Source of the DNA: Bradyrhizobium diazoefficiens
Lineage (GTDB): Bacteria; Pseudomonadota; Alphaproteobacteria; Rhizobiales; Xanthobacteraceae
DNA length: 64,000 nucleotides
NCBI RefSeq assembly: GCF_018131015.1
Contig: NZ_JAFCJJ010000005.1
Location: 248,001-312,000 of the forward strand
Reading direction: 5' to 3'
The notes under the pieces were generated by a model, which was not told the origin of the DNA, made no database searches, and was given only the letters and a program-made list of their open reading frames with translations. The translations under genes were made by a program, and so were the position numbers. Of the stretch, positions 27,222 through 35,688 are shown piece by piece. Positions within the stretch are counted from its first letter, which is position 1; every line of letters starts with the position of its first letter.

Positions 27222-27743
27222 TCAAAGCATTCCCCGAATTTTCGCGATCAGCATGCCTATGTTCAGGCCCTTGACGTCGTTGAATCTCAGATGTGGAATC
27301 TCGGCTCCCGGCCAGAACTCATTGTTGATGCGGCTCATGAGGTTGTCCCGTATCGCGGGCCCACCGGACAGCATCCAGATCACCTTGAAATCGTCCTTCA
27401 GTGCCCCGGGGCTGTTGCCCGTCGCCGAAGCCAATCTCCGCCTGATGTCGTCGGGATCCGGTCTTCCGGCAACGGCCGCTTCGCGGATCAGTCCGGGCTC
27501 GGCGGCCTCGGCATCGACGACGTTCGGCAGAGCCGCCCGCAGCGTCAGCGAATTCCGCCGGAGCTCGTAAGCGTGTTCGCGCAGAGCCTCGGCATGATCT
27601 TCGATGGCCGACTTTAGACTGGCGTCCGGACGCCCAGCCGCCGCAGACACCTTCTTCGCAACCGTCTTCGCCTTCTTGGCTTTCGCCTTCTTGGCTTTCG
27701 CCTTCTTGGCTTTCGACTTCTTGGCTTTCGCTTTCTTGGCCAT
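27222..27743 (-). CDS. Lys-Ala repeat protein of unknown function
   Basis: 173 residues. Residues 2-26 are five AKKAK-type repeats, a histone-H1-like basic tail that would bind DNA, RNA or acidic polymers. Residues 38-173 form a separate domain with helices around HAEALREHAYELRRNSLTLR and a C-terminal part containing VIWMLSGGPAIRDNLMSRIN; no family recognised. Cytoplasmic by absence of a signal peptide. Next gene in the operon encodes the exported protein ending at 25967. Confidence 0.65.
   Translation of the reverse strand: MAKKAKAKKSKAKKAKAKKAKAKKAKTVAKKVSAAAGRPDASLKSAIEDHAEALREHAYELRRNSLTLRAALPNVVDAEAAEPGLIREAAVAGRPDPDDIRRRLASATGNSPGALKDDFKVIWMLSGGPAIRDNLMSRINNEFWPGAEIPHLRFNDVKGLNIGMLIAKIRGML
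27666..27740. repeat. 15-bp tandem repeat coding the Lys-Ala tail
   Basis: Five units of CTTCTTGGCTTTCGC (plus-strand reading) with one or two changes, coding AKKAK pentapeptides in the gene on the minus strand. Such arrays change length easily by slippage or recombination. Confidence 0.85.
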
Positions 27744-28258
27744 TCCAACGTCCCCCCTGTTAATTCAAATATTCGGCCCGTTGTCGAGGCGCGATGCCCG
27801 GCCAGCCTCATTCGTCGGGCGGAGCGGCGGCTCGACGAGAGGAGCTAAAATTCCGAACAATGCCGCGAACTCGGAAGCGAGCCACGACTTCCATTGGCCG
27901 TCTCGAATAAGTGGTGCGGCGCTATTCGCCGCTATGCCACGACTTCACAGCTCAAATCATCGCCGCTCCGAACCAGAATGCAAGGCAATAGTTCGATATT
28001 CGAAATCGTGTCACTTGAGCTCCCGCATGAAGAATTCCGGGTTTCTAATGCCGTGACCAGGCGACGGCAGGATGCTGTCGGGAATCAGCCATCACGTACC
28101 GCTAATGGTCTTCGAAATTAAATGCTGGCTTCTCTGCGAACCACCAAAGACGCCAACGGTCGGTCAGCCAACGGAGAGGGCTGTCACCTGGGCACAGGAG
28201 CCAATTCGAATCTCGGAAGCGGCGCTACGTAACACGCCACTCCGAGCCGCACTTCGGA
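27744..28258. other. 515-bp gap without recognised gene
   Basis: Upstream of the Lys-rich gene and downstream of the unknown protein gene ending at 28259. Open frames here lack ribosome binding sites and coding-like composition. The base composition is visibly less GC-rich than the flanking core genome. No hairpin with a U-tract was noticed. Confidence 0.5.
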
Positions 28259-29629
28259 TCAAAGAACCAGGGATGGGTATCTCTGTTCGTGACTTTCCGA
28301 ACTTGCGATCAGCGATCTCAGCGCAGCGTGCCCCTCCGCCAGGAGAATCGAGCGCTTGAGCCACTCGTCCATCTTGAGCGACACGACCGCCAGAACGTAT
28401 GGTGTGGTGGAGTTGTCCGTAAACGAAATTGTGGTTCCGGTCGACGTGTTGGTCACCGAACTGCTTGAGGTCGACGAACTTGCGCCGCCGCCGACCGACC
28501 AGGGACCGAACGAGAATCCCGCACTCCCGCTCGCGTGGTGCCAGGACTGGAATTCGTCGTAGCTTCTGCTATCGGTCGCAATCGATACCTGCAGTCCCCG
28601 CCCGAGCAGTACCAGGGTCGGGATCAGCGGCAACTGGCCGTTGGGCGACCAATAGTCACTCTTGTCAACGTAGCCATTGTAAGGCAACCGCACCAAGCCC
28701 TCGTCGAACCAAGTCCCTCTGATGATCGGAACCGGCATCATCCGCGCGAAGGAGAAAGTCAGTGCCTGCGCTCCCGCCCTCAGATGCTGCTCGACACTTC
28801 CGCCTCCGGCCGAGCCACCGACCGAGAAGAAGCCGTAAGAGACGCTTCCGCCCGCCTCCCACCGTGACTGATAGCTAGTCGAGGTTGACGACGTCTCATT
28901 GATCGTAAAGCCTTGCCGTGCATCATGTGTAAAGAAATCCTGCAGATCCAAATTGGTCTTCAGGAACGAAGTCCAGGAATCCGGAGGATCGTTCAGCTCG
29001 TCATCGTTGGTCGGAAGCTGAACTCGATTTGCAGGATTGTTGTTAAAATCGTAGATCTTGTTCACAACCCTCGTTAGCTCAGGATAGGGCTTCGCCTTGG
29101 CCTGCCATGCCCCATAGGCAACGGTAACATCATCGAAGAGCTCGTTGTGCTCGGAAGTGTAACCGATGTCGCCATAGTTGTTGTCCCATTGCAAACGGGT
29201 CAGGTTTGGATTTGCTCTCTTCTTGGCGGCCCAATCCTTGGCTGCCGTTTTCTCAAACGTGTTCAGCTTCTTGTGAGCGGCATTGTACCGATCGCGCAAT
29301 CCGTTGATCTCGTTGATGTCCGACGCCGCCGCGTATTTGGTGGTTAGCGCGACATTGAGCGCTTGCAGGTATTGGCCGTATGCATCCTGCAGCGACGCGC
29401 CGCTGGCGACGTAGCTATTTTTGTTCTTGTTGCCATAGTTGGGAATCTTGTCGCCGATCAGCAATTTTCTGAACATGGCTAGCCTGCGATCGATGCCGTT
29501 CTGGATCGACAGCGGACGAAATACGGTTGGGGCCTGAACGATAACCGTTTCTCCCGGCGGTTGGATCACCGTTTCCAGGGTCTTAGTCAGAGCCGACCAT
29601 GCGGTCTCATCGGTGCTAAAGATGCTCAT
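28259..29629 (-). CDS. Unrecognised two-part protein of the island
   Basis: 456 residues from ATG 29629, with GGAGG ten bases upstream; the longer frame to 29809 is not coding-like. Residues about 70-200 are helical and charged (KYAAASDINEINGLRDRYNA, AHKKLNTFEKTAAKDWAAKK). Residues about 250-420 are Gly/Ser/Thr-rich and strand-like (WEAGGSVSYGFFSVGGSAGG; FSFGPWSVGGGASSSTSSSS). The C-terminus returns to helix (KMDEWLKRSILLAEGHAALR). No signal peptide, no family recognised. The helix-plus-amphipathic-strand layout recalls pore-forming or self-assembling proteins, but this is speculation. Confidence 0.7.
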   Translation of the reverse strand: MSIFSTDETAWSALTKTLETVIQPPGETVIVQAPTVFRPLSIQNGIDRRLAMFRKLLIGDKIPNYGNKNKNSYVASGASLQDAYGQYLQALNVALTTKYAAASDINEINGLRDRYNAAHKKLNTFEKTAAKDWAAKKRANPNLTRLQWDNNYGDIGYTSEHNELFDDVTVAYGAWQAKAKPYPELTRVVNKIYDFNNNPANRVQLPTNDDELNDPPDSWTSFLKTNLDLQDFFTHDARQGFTINETSSTSTSYQSRWEAGGSVSYGFFSVGGSAGGGSVEQHLRAGAQALTFSFARMMPVPIIRGTWFDEGLVRLPYNGYVDKSDYWSPNGQLPLIPTLVLLGRGLQVSIATDSRSYDEFQSWHHASGSAGFSFGPWSVGGGASSSTSSSSVTNTSTGTTISFTDNSTTPYVLAVVSLKMDEWLKRSILLAEGHAALRSLIASSESHEQRYPSLVL

Positions 29630-30150
29630 CGTTATCGATCCTCCAAATCTCACGTAACGCGGACACACCATGCGCCGACGGTGTGAGACGAGCGTCAGAG
29701 CGGCGCAAATTGATCGTAAAAAATCAGATGGCAGGAAGAGAATTTCGAGTTTCGATTCCGGCATCCGGCGCGCGCGGCATTGCCGAGGCCGCCAACGAAG
29801 CGCTCGCATTCGCCTTCATCGGTCGGCGCGCTCCATGGGTTTCGGGTTTGGAGGTCTGTCAGCCTCCGGTCATGATGGGTCGACCAACACGCTGGGCGAG
29901 ACCCAATCGCACGCAGGGCAATCGCAGATGAAAGAGAGTTTGGCGGGCCGTTTCCTTGCGGCCGATCCTTCGAGAGGCCCGTTTGGGGCGGGCCCTCAGG
30001 ACCAAGTCTTGTTTCGCGACGAAATCTCAGACCCTCATGGCGAGGAGCGTCGTCTTCGGCGCGTCTCGAACCACTAAGGCCGCGCACTTTCTCAGGCTCC
30101 AAAACGCCATATGCGATTGGCCTGCAATCGCTCGGAGGAATCGTCGCGCT
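29630..30150. other. 521-bp gap; contains a common rhizobial repeat fragment
   Basis: No credible gene. At about 30031-30076 the text ACCCTCATGGCGAGGAGCGT...GGCGCGTCTCGAACCACT resembles a short repeat I know from Bradyrhizobium intergenic DNA. The rest separates the subtilase gene from the unknown gene at 28259-29629, so the latter probably has its own promoter here. Confidence 0.5.
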
Positions 30151-32280
30151 TCAGTATTTCCGCTTCGGGATATGCGCGGCGGCTGCTTCAGGAAGAACGA
30201 ACGCGCCGAGACGACGCGGGTCGGCTAAGGGATCGGCGATGGCAGCATTGCCAATCCCGCCAGGGAGTCCGCCCGCGGGCGCAGCGGTCGCCGCGCCAGC
30301 ATCGGTGGCCATGACCCTTTCGAGTACCGGACCAGGATCCTGCGATTCAAGGTAGTCGGCGATCCTCCGCACCAGTTGCGGCGCAGCCACGCTGGTGCCG
30401 TGCATCGCGACGACCGAGCCGCTGTAAGTCCCGGCCGCGAGCACGCCCCAATGCGCGGCTCCGTGATCGCTTATCGCGGCGCAATCCGGGCCGTTCCTCG
30501 AGATCGAAGGGCCGCTCGAGGTGTAGTCGGCCGGCCGAAGCCCGTCCGACGCGTCGGCGGCACCGACGACAATCGAGCCGCTGCCCGTCGCGATTGCGGA
30601 CAGCGTGTCCTCCGAGGTGATCGGGCAAGCCTTCCTGGTTCTCGGTTGAAGATAACTGCCGTCCAGATCAACTCGGCTATAGGCCTCGGCGTGATCGAAA
30701 TGAGACTGCCGGCCGCGCAGCGGGAATCCCGCAGGGGTATCGTCGCGCTGGATATAGAGACGCGCGGCGATTCGGTTCGGCGATTTGTTCGTAACGGACA
30801 GGCGCCAACGGCCGGCGGGGGCCGGGCGAGGTCCGGCGATACGGGGCGAGGTGCCATTGACCGAGATGTGAATGCGCCCGCGCTGAGACACTCCCGGACT
30901 TCGCATGACGTCGTAGTAGACGCCGGCGATGGGCCGACCCTCGACTTCCAGCGTTCCCATCTCGCCGTCGCCCAGCCCATTGATCGCTGTGGCTTGCCCG
31001 AGCGGCGGGACCAGGTTCACCTCGATCGACGACAGGTCTCGCTCGATGGTGTCGCCATCGAGCCAGATCTCCAGATGATTGGGCGTTCCATCGTCAGGAA
31101 GAATGATCCAATCGAGGCCATCGGACGTGTGGCTTTCCAGCTCCATCACGCCGGTCACTCGCGCGCGATAGCTGTTTCCCGCCGGCAATACCAGATATGT
31201 CGGCGCGCCGCGCCGGTTGCGGCTCTCGATCAATTGCGACAAAGCGCGCTCGAGTCGATGTGTGCCGTTCTTCGGGCCAGCCAGGATGCCGTAGCTGAAA
31301 TTGATCACCAGCGGCAATCTCGAGCTTATCCGGTCGGCCCACAGCATGATCTGGCGAACCGCCTGGAGCACGTAGCTTCCCATTGTGACGCCAGAGGTAT
31401 CTCCAGTCACGGGGGAAGGCAGCTGAACGGCGAGCAGGGGCCGCCGATCCTTGACGTGATCTTTTCCGGGAGATGGATCGTAACCGCCCGCCAGATCCAG
31501 AATGTGGGTTCCGTGTGAGTTGCGCGATGCCAGCGATTTGTGGCCGGCCGCTGCGAAGTCGAGCAGGCCCGCGCGGCGATAGACCTCGGCGTCGCTCTTG
31601 CTGCTCCGAAGCAGGGCGTTGATCTCGTTATTGTCGAGGCGACGACCGAACGCAACGCCGAGGTCGCGGGTCGGTCGCTCGACATCCTGCAGCCACAGCG
31701 CCTTGATGCGCGATTTACCGTTCCGGCTGCGAAAGCGCTCGTGAGCGAACGCAATGCCGTCGTCGATAATGCCGATCGCGACGTGTCCGAAGAGTGCCGC
31801 TAGCGAATGGTCGAAAGAGGTGGGATCGGGCGCACCGCTCGTGCGGTTGAAGGTTAATCCGACGATCGGTGGTCCTATGTCGACGATGTCGTAGAAGCTG
31901 TTGGCAGCCTCGCCTGACGAACGATTGGCGAGCGATTCTGGACGGTATACGAAGAACTGAACTTCGACCGGATCGGTCGGCGGAGTGACGGCATGTCGCT
32001 CGATGTCGTCGATCAGCTTGTCCAAGGCCTGTTGTTCATCCCCGGACATGCGGATGGTCAGCGCGCCGGGTTCGTCCTCTTCCTGCCGCCCGGCGAACAC
32101 CGTCGCTGCAAGCCGTTTGAGATTGGGAACATAGCTGCCGTCAGTGCCCGCACGCAGCTGGATCTGCACCGGACACCAGTCCTCGGACGCACCGACCGTG
32201 CGGGGCGGCCGGGTTCGCCACTCCCAATCCAGATAAGGATTCTGGCGCTCCACGCGGGCTTGCTTCCAGACTGCCTTCAT
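30151..32280 (-). CDS. S8 family serine protease (subtilase)
   Basis: 709 residues. Catalytic triad visible: D173 in AIGIIDDGIAFAHERF, H256 in SRNSHGTHILDLAGG and S630 in AMHGTSVAAPQLVRR; oxyanion-hole N369 in LVLPAGNSYRAR. No signal peptide at the N-terminus; about 140 residues precede the catalytic domain and a strand-rich insert (about 375-540) lies between Asn and Ser. Long inserts and absence of a signal suggest an intracellular or non-classically exported enzyme. It starts 15 bases after the PAP2 gene, so they are co-transcribed. Confidence 0.9.
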   Translation of the reverse strand: MKAVWKQARVERQNPYLDWEWRTRPPRTVGASEDWCPVQIQLRAGTDGSYVPNLKRLAATVFAGRQEEDEPGALTIRMSGDEQQALDKLIDDIERHAVTPPTDPVEVQFFVYRPESLANRSSGEAANSFYDIVDIGPPIVGLTFNRTSGAPDPTSFDHSLAALFGHVAIGIIDDGIAFAHERFRSRNGKSRIKALWLQDVERPTRDLGVAFGRRLDNNEINALLRSSKSDAEVYRRAGLLDFAAAGHKSLASRNSHGTHILDLAGGYDPSPGKDHVKDRRPLLAVQLPSPVTGDTSGVTMGSYVLQAVRQIMLWADRISSRLPLVINFSYGILAGPKNGTHRLERALSQLIESRNRRGAPTYLVLPAGNSYRARVTGVMELESHTSDGLDWIILPDDGTPNHLEIWLDGDTIERDLSSIEVNLVPPLGQATAINGLGDGEMGTLEVEGRPIAGVYYDVMRSPGVSQRGRIHISVNGTSPRIAGPRPAPAGRWRLSVTNKSPNRIAARLYIQRDDTPAGFPLRGRQSHFDHAEAYSRVDLDGSYLQPRTRKACPITSEDTLSAIATGSGSIVVGAADASDGLRPADYTSSGPSISRNGPDCAAISDHGAAHWGVLAAGTYSGSVVAMHGTSVAAPQLVRRIADYLESQDPGPVLERVMATDAGAATAAPAGGLPGGIGNAAIADPLADPRRLGAFVLPEAAAAHIPKRKY

Positions 32281-32295
32281 GGCGCGCTCCCGACG

Positions 32296-33414
32296 TCAGG
32301 TCACGATCAAGCGGCACTCGGCGAGGGCTGCATCCCACAAATGTTTGAGCAGCGGCGACACCGGAATGTTCAAAGGCGTATTTGCCCGCTGAATGATCCG
32401 GTCGCCTGTACCGGTGCCGGCGGCATCGTTGTCGCCCGACGCCCTCCTGTAGGACATCGCGAGCACGTCATCATACGCAAAGTCGCCCTCGAACCCGCGC
32501 CCGTCGAAGCTTCGGGTCCTGACCTCTCCCTTGCCCGAGAAGCGCGCGATGTAGAATTCTGCCAAGGTGCGTCCGAGAACCATCCCGGCAACGCTGTCGA
32601 CCGGAAAGTGAACGCCCGCCACCGTACGGTTGATGGCGATCCGTTCGGCGTGCCGCATCAACTGGACGAATGTCGGATCGCTTTCGTCGCCGCTGTCGGC
32701 GCCCGACCTCGCCTGACATATCAGAGCATAGAGCACGAAGGCGGCGGCAAACGACTCGGTGGCGTGACCGCTTGGCAGCGAGCCGTGCGCCGGGGTCAGG
32801 ATCATGGGCTGGATCTGCGGGGAATACTCGACCGGCCGGCGGCAAACCAGGGCATGCTTCACCCTCATTTCGACGACGATCGTGACCTGCTGAACCAGTG
32901 ACAGCAGTTCGAAGGACCGAGGGCTGCGCTCCGGGTTCAGGAAGCCGACCGATCCCAGAAAACTGAGAATGTCGTACATCTCCGCCGCGATCTCGCTGCT
33001 TCGCTCCATCCGGAGCGCGGCGTAGCCGTTCACCAATTCCAACTGCTTGGCGAAATCCGTCTCGGTCGGGCGGATCATGTGAACGAGCGGACTGGGGCTC
33101 GCGTCGCTCCGGTCGCGGTACTCTACCGACACGGAATTCGACGCCGCGTCGTATAAAATTCCCGACAGCATTTCACCCTCGAGAATCCGATACCTGACCG
33201 CTGGCGACCAGCGATCGAGGGCCCTTGGCCCAGCCCGGTAGTTCGCCGGAATCGAGGTCGGAGGGCTCCAATAGCCGACGACACCCTCGCGGCTGGAGAT
33301 CAAGGCGCGAGCAGTCGTCGAGCGAACGCTCCGCAGGCCGCCGCCACTGTCGCTACTATCGCTGCTGTCGCTGCTGTCGCTACTGTCACTGCTGTCGCTG
33401 CTGAACCTTGCCAT
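32296..33414 (-). CDS. PAP2 / vanadium-dependent haloperoxidase-like protein
   Basis: 372 residues. The three PAP2-superfamily phosphate/vanadate motifs are present: KxxxxxxRP as KHALVCRRP (K186, R193), PSGH at 214-217 and RxxxxxHxxxD as NRTVAGVHFPVD (R263, H269, D273). There are no membrane helices, so it is a soluble enzyme, closer to bacterial vanadium chloro/bromoperoxidases or soluble acid phosphatases than to lipid phosphatases. The N-terminus is six SSD tripeptides. First gene of the island operon, divergent from the SARP regulator with 221 bases between. Confidence 0.82.
   Translation of the reverse strand: MARFSSDSSDSSDSSDSSDSSDSGGGLRSVRSTTARALISSREGVVGYWSPPTSIPANYRAGPRALDRWSPAVRYRILEGEMLSGILYDAASNSVSVEYRDRSDASPSPLVHMIRPTETDFAKQLELVNGYAALRMERSSEIAAEMYDILSFLGSVGFLNPERSPRSFELLSLVQQVTIVVEMRVKHALVCRRPVEYSPQIQPMILTPAHGSLPSGHATESFAAAFVLYALICQARSGADSGDESDPTFVQLMRHAERIAINRTVAGVHFPVDSVAGMVLGRTLAEFYIARFSGKGEVRTRSFDGRGFEGDFAYDDVLAMSYRRASGDNDAAGTGTGDRIIQRANTPLNIPVSPLLKHLWDAALAECRLIVT
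33349..33402. repeat. 9-bp tandem repeat coding (Ser-Ser-Asp)6
   Basis: Six units of the 9-bp motif GTCGCTGCT (plus-strand reading) right after the start codon region of the PAP2-like gene. Copy-number change by slippage would keep the frame and alter only the length of an acidic serine-rich tail. Confidence 0.85.
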
Positions 33415-33635
33415 GTCCGCCTCCCTGCCAAGGGCCTGTCGTCGCCCGCCTGGAGACGAATGTCGATTTGAAAGGGAAAAGGGTCAAGCCAGCCGTTGCC
33501 GAAATACCGATGTTTCACGCATAATTCACGTTGACGTTCAGGCCAAGGTAAGTTCAACTTCGAGCAATCTCATATTTTTCGAAATTTCTGACGCTAAATC
33601 GATCCGGCAGTTCTGCTTTCATTGCGGGGAGCACC

Positions 33636-35306
33636 ATGCGGAGCCCTAACGAAAGTATAAGCATTCGGATACTCGGGCCGTTCGGGATGCGCAGGTCGAA
33701 CGGCGAAGATTGCACGCCCAGCGGGCGCAAGAGTTGCGCCGTGATGGCGATGCTTGCACTGGCGCCTGAAAACAAGCGATCCCGGAGCTGGCTTCAAGAC
33801 AAGCTTTGGAGCACTCGGGGCAAGGAGCAAGGCGCAGCAAGCTTGCGCCAGAGCCTGTCGGAAATTCGCAGGGCGCTCGGGTCCGACCGCGACTGCCTGT
33901 TGGCCAACGCCTTCGTGGTGTCGCTCGATCGCAGCCGCATCGCCATCGATTTGGACGATCCGGCGATGCAGTCCACGCTGGATGCCGGTCAGGACCTCGA
34001 CCTTCTCGAAGGACTCGATATCGGGGACCAGGAATTCGAGGACTGGTTGCGGCTGGAGAGACAGCGGATTCGCAAGCGACACATATCCGTTTCCACGACG
34101 GTCCGCGCGGAAAACGCTGGCGCTGTGAGACCCGCAGAGCCACGGCGATTGCCGAACCATCTCTTGCTCACGCGAAAGATAAGAGCCGGCCACGGCGGCT
34201 CGCCCATCCTCGCTGACAGCGTGCTCGACACGGTCGCGAAGTCGATTGCGGAGCTGGGCGCCGCCACGGTTTTCGACCGTCGCACGGAGCCTGCTGAGAC
34301 CTGCATATGCGCAGAGCAGAGCCATACCCTGGCACTGCACTCCGAGATCGACGATTCGAATGGGAAGCGCATCGAACGGCTTGCGCTCCTGCAACTTCCG
34401 GACAAGAGCTTGATCTGGTCTTCGACGCTGCCCATCCCGCGCAACGGAACAATGGATCTCAACGACCCCGATCTGCTGAGATGCGCCAATCTCGCCGTCA
34501 GCATCGCGACGGATCAGTTCGTCAAGATGCACGCGGATGCCTCGGAACGAACCCTCTCGTCGGCGCTATGCTATTCGGGCATGCTGCACCTCTTTCGGCT
34601 TGGTAAAATCAATTTCGAAGCGGCCGATCACCTCTTTGCTCGCGCTTTCGAGGTCGAGCCTCGCGGGATTCATCTGGCCTGGCGGGCTTATCTCAGAACT
34701 TTCCTGCTCGCCGAGCGACAATTTACCTGCCGACAGACCATCGATGCGGAGGCGTTCGATTTCATGCGCCGCGCGCTCGAACTGGAGCCGCATAATTCCT
34801 ATGTGGCAGCGCTGAGCGCGCATGTCCAAACCATCATGCGGCGATCTTATGTAGCCGCTTATGAATTGGCGGAACGCAGCGTGCAGCTTAATCACGCCAA
34901 TCCGATCGGCTGGGCCTGCCTGGGCGTCGCGAAAAGTCACCTGGGAAAGCCGGAAGAAGGCTTCCAGCACACATTGACCGCGCGCGCCATCGCCGGCTCC
35001 GCGCCGTACCGGTACCAGCTGGACGCTCTCAGTTGCGTCGTAGGCGCCATGGCAGGGCAGTTCGATAAGGCCATATACCTCGCGGAGGCGAGCCACGCCT
35101 TGGCTCCGGAATTCGCGCCGCCCCTTCGCTATTTATCCGTGCTCTACTCCTACGCGGGACGTCGCGACCTCTCTCTCGAAATGGTTCAGAAGCTACAGCG
35201 AGCCGAACCGGACTTTTCCTACGAAAAGTTGCGTGACAAAGCCTACCCTGTAGCCGGCCTGCGTCGGACCGGGATTATTGATTCGCTGCCGTTACGACAG
35301 ATATAA
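33636..35306 (+). CDS. SARP-type regulator with TPR region
   Basis: 556 residues. Residues 8-90 look like the winged-helix DNA-binding domain of SARP/OmpR-type regulators (ISIRILGPFGMR ... LALAPENKRSRSWLQDKLWS ... GAASLRQSLSEIRRAL), followed by a BTAD-like helical part to about 150. Residues about 320-530 are TPR-like helices (FARAFEVEPRG, FMRRALELEPHNSYVAALSA, AYELAERSVQLNHANPIGWA). No receiver or ATPase domain. It is divergent from the PAP2-subtilase genes and probably controls them. It is the last gene before the decayed tRNA copy. Confidence 0.75.
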   Translation: MRSPNESISIRILGPFGMRRSNGEDCTPSGRKSCAVMAMLALAPENKRSRSWLQDKLWSTRGKEQGAASLRQSLSEIRRALGSDRDCLLANAFVVSLDRSRIAIDLDDPAMQSTLDAGQDLDLLEGLDIGDQEFEDWLRLERQRIRKRHISVSTTVRAENAGAVRPAEPRRLPNHLLLTRKIRAGHGGSPILADSVLDTVAKSIAELGAATVFDRRTEPAETCICAEQSHTLALHSEIDDSNGKRIERLALLQLPDKSLIWSSTLPIPRNGTMDLNDPDLLRCANLAVSIATDQFVKMHADASERTLSSALCYSGMLHLFRLGKINFEAADHLFARAFEVEPRGIHLAWRAYLRTFLLAERQFTCRQTIDAEAFDFMRRALELEPHNSYVAALSAHVQTIMRRSYVAAYELAERSVQLNHANPIGWACLGVAKSHLGKPEEGFQHTLTARAIAGSAPYRYQLDALSCVVGAMAGQFDKAIYLAEASHALAPEFAPPLRYLSVLYSYAGRRDLSLEMVQKLQRAEPDFSYEKLRDKAYPVAGLRRTGIIDSLPLRQI

Positions 35307-35402
35307 GACCAGTCAGAATAGCTATCGTTGATCATCGAGCCTACATTCCGCATTCGTGCTGGGCAATGGCAAAGCTAGGCGGAGCGCAACCCGCAAGTTG
35401 CT

Positions 35403-35533
35403 CCCATCCCTGTAAACGAACCGCGCACCGTTGCCGGCCGCTCGCGGCCGTCCCGCGGCGGGGCCTGTAGCTCAATGGTTAGAGCCAGCCGCTCATAACG
35501 GTCTGGATGCAGGTTCGAGCCCTGCCGCGCCGA
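35403..35533 (+). pseudogene. Decayed tRNA copy (direct repeat B)
   Basis: CCCATCCCTGTAAACGAACC onward repeats the segment at 25617. The tRNA body at 35461 keeps GGGCCTGTAGCTCAATGGTT and the CTCATAA loop, but the 3' acceptor strand reads CGCGCCG instead of CGGGCCC, so two pairs are lost, and no CCA follows. It marks the right edge of the island. Apart from this the gap 35307-35688 holds nothing recognised. Confidence 0.85.
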
Positions 35534-35688
35534 AGCCCAACGGGCGCAGGCGGGCTGTAACCGGGGCCATGACCTGATTTTGGTGGACTGGCTGATTTCA
35601 TTCGAGACATGATCAGGGTCACGACACTCCCCTTTGCGACACGCGCCGTTCCTGCCTCTCACTTGCCTCTCTCATTCCGGGACTGAAC

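Noticed and set aside
27604..28056. Plus-strand frame with repeated FLAFAFLAF, looking like a membrane protein
   Set aside because: It is antisense to the Lys-Ala tandem repeat of the gene at 27222-27743; hydrophobicity is an artefact of complementing Lys/Ala codons.
25761..35402. Integrase or recombination genes for the tRNA-flanked island
   Set aside because: All frames in the interval were read and none has tyrosine- or serine-integrase motifs; the island is therefore described without a mobility gene.
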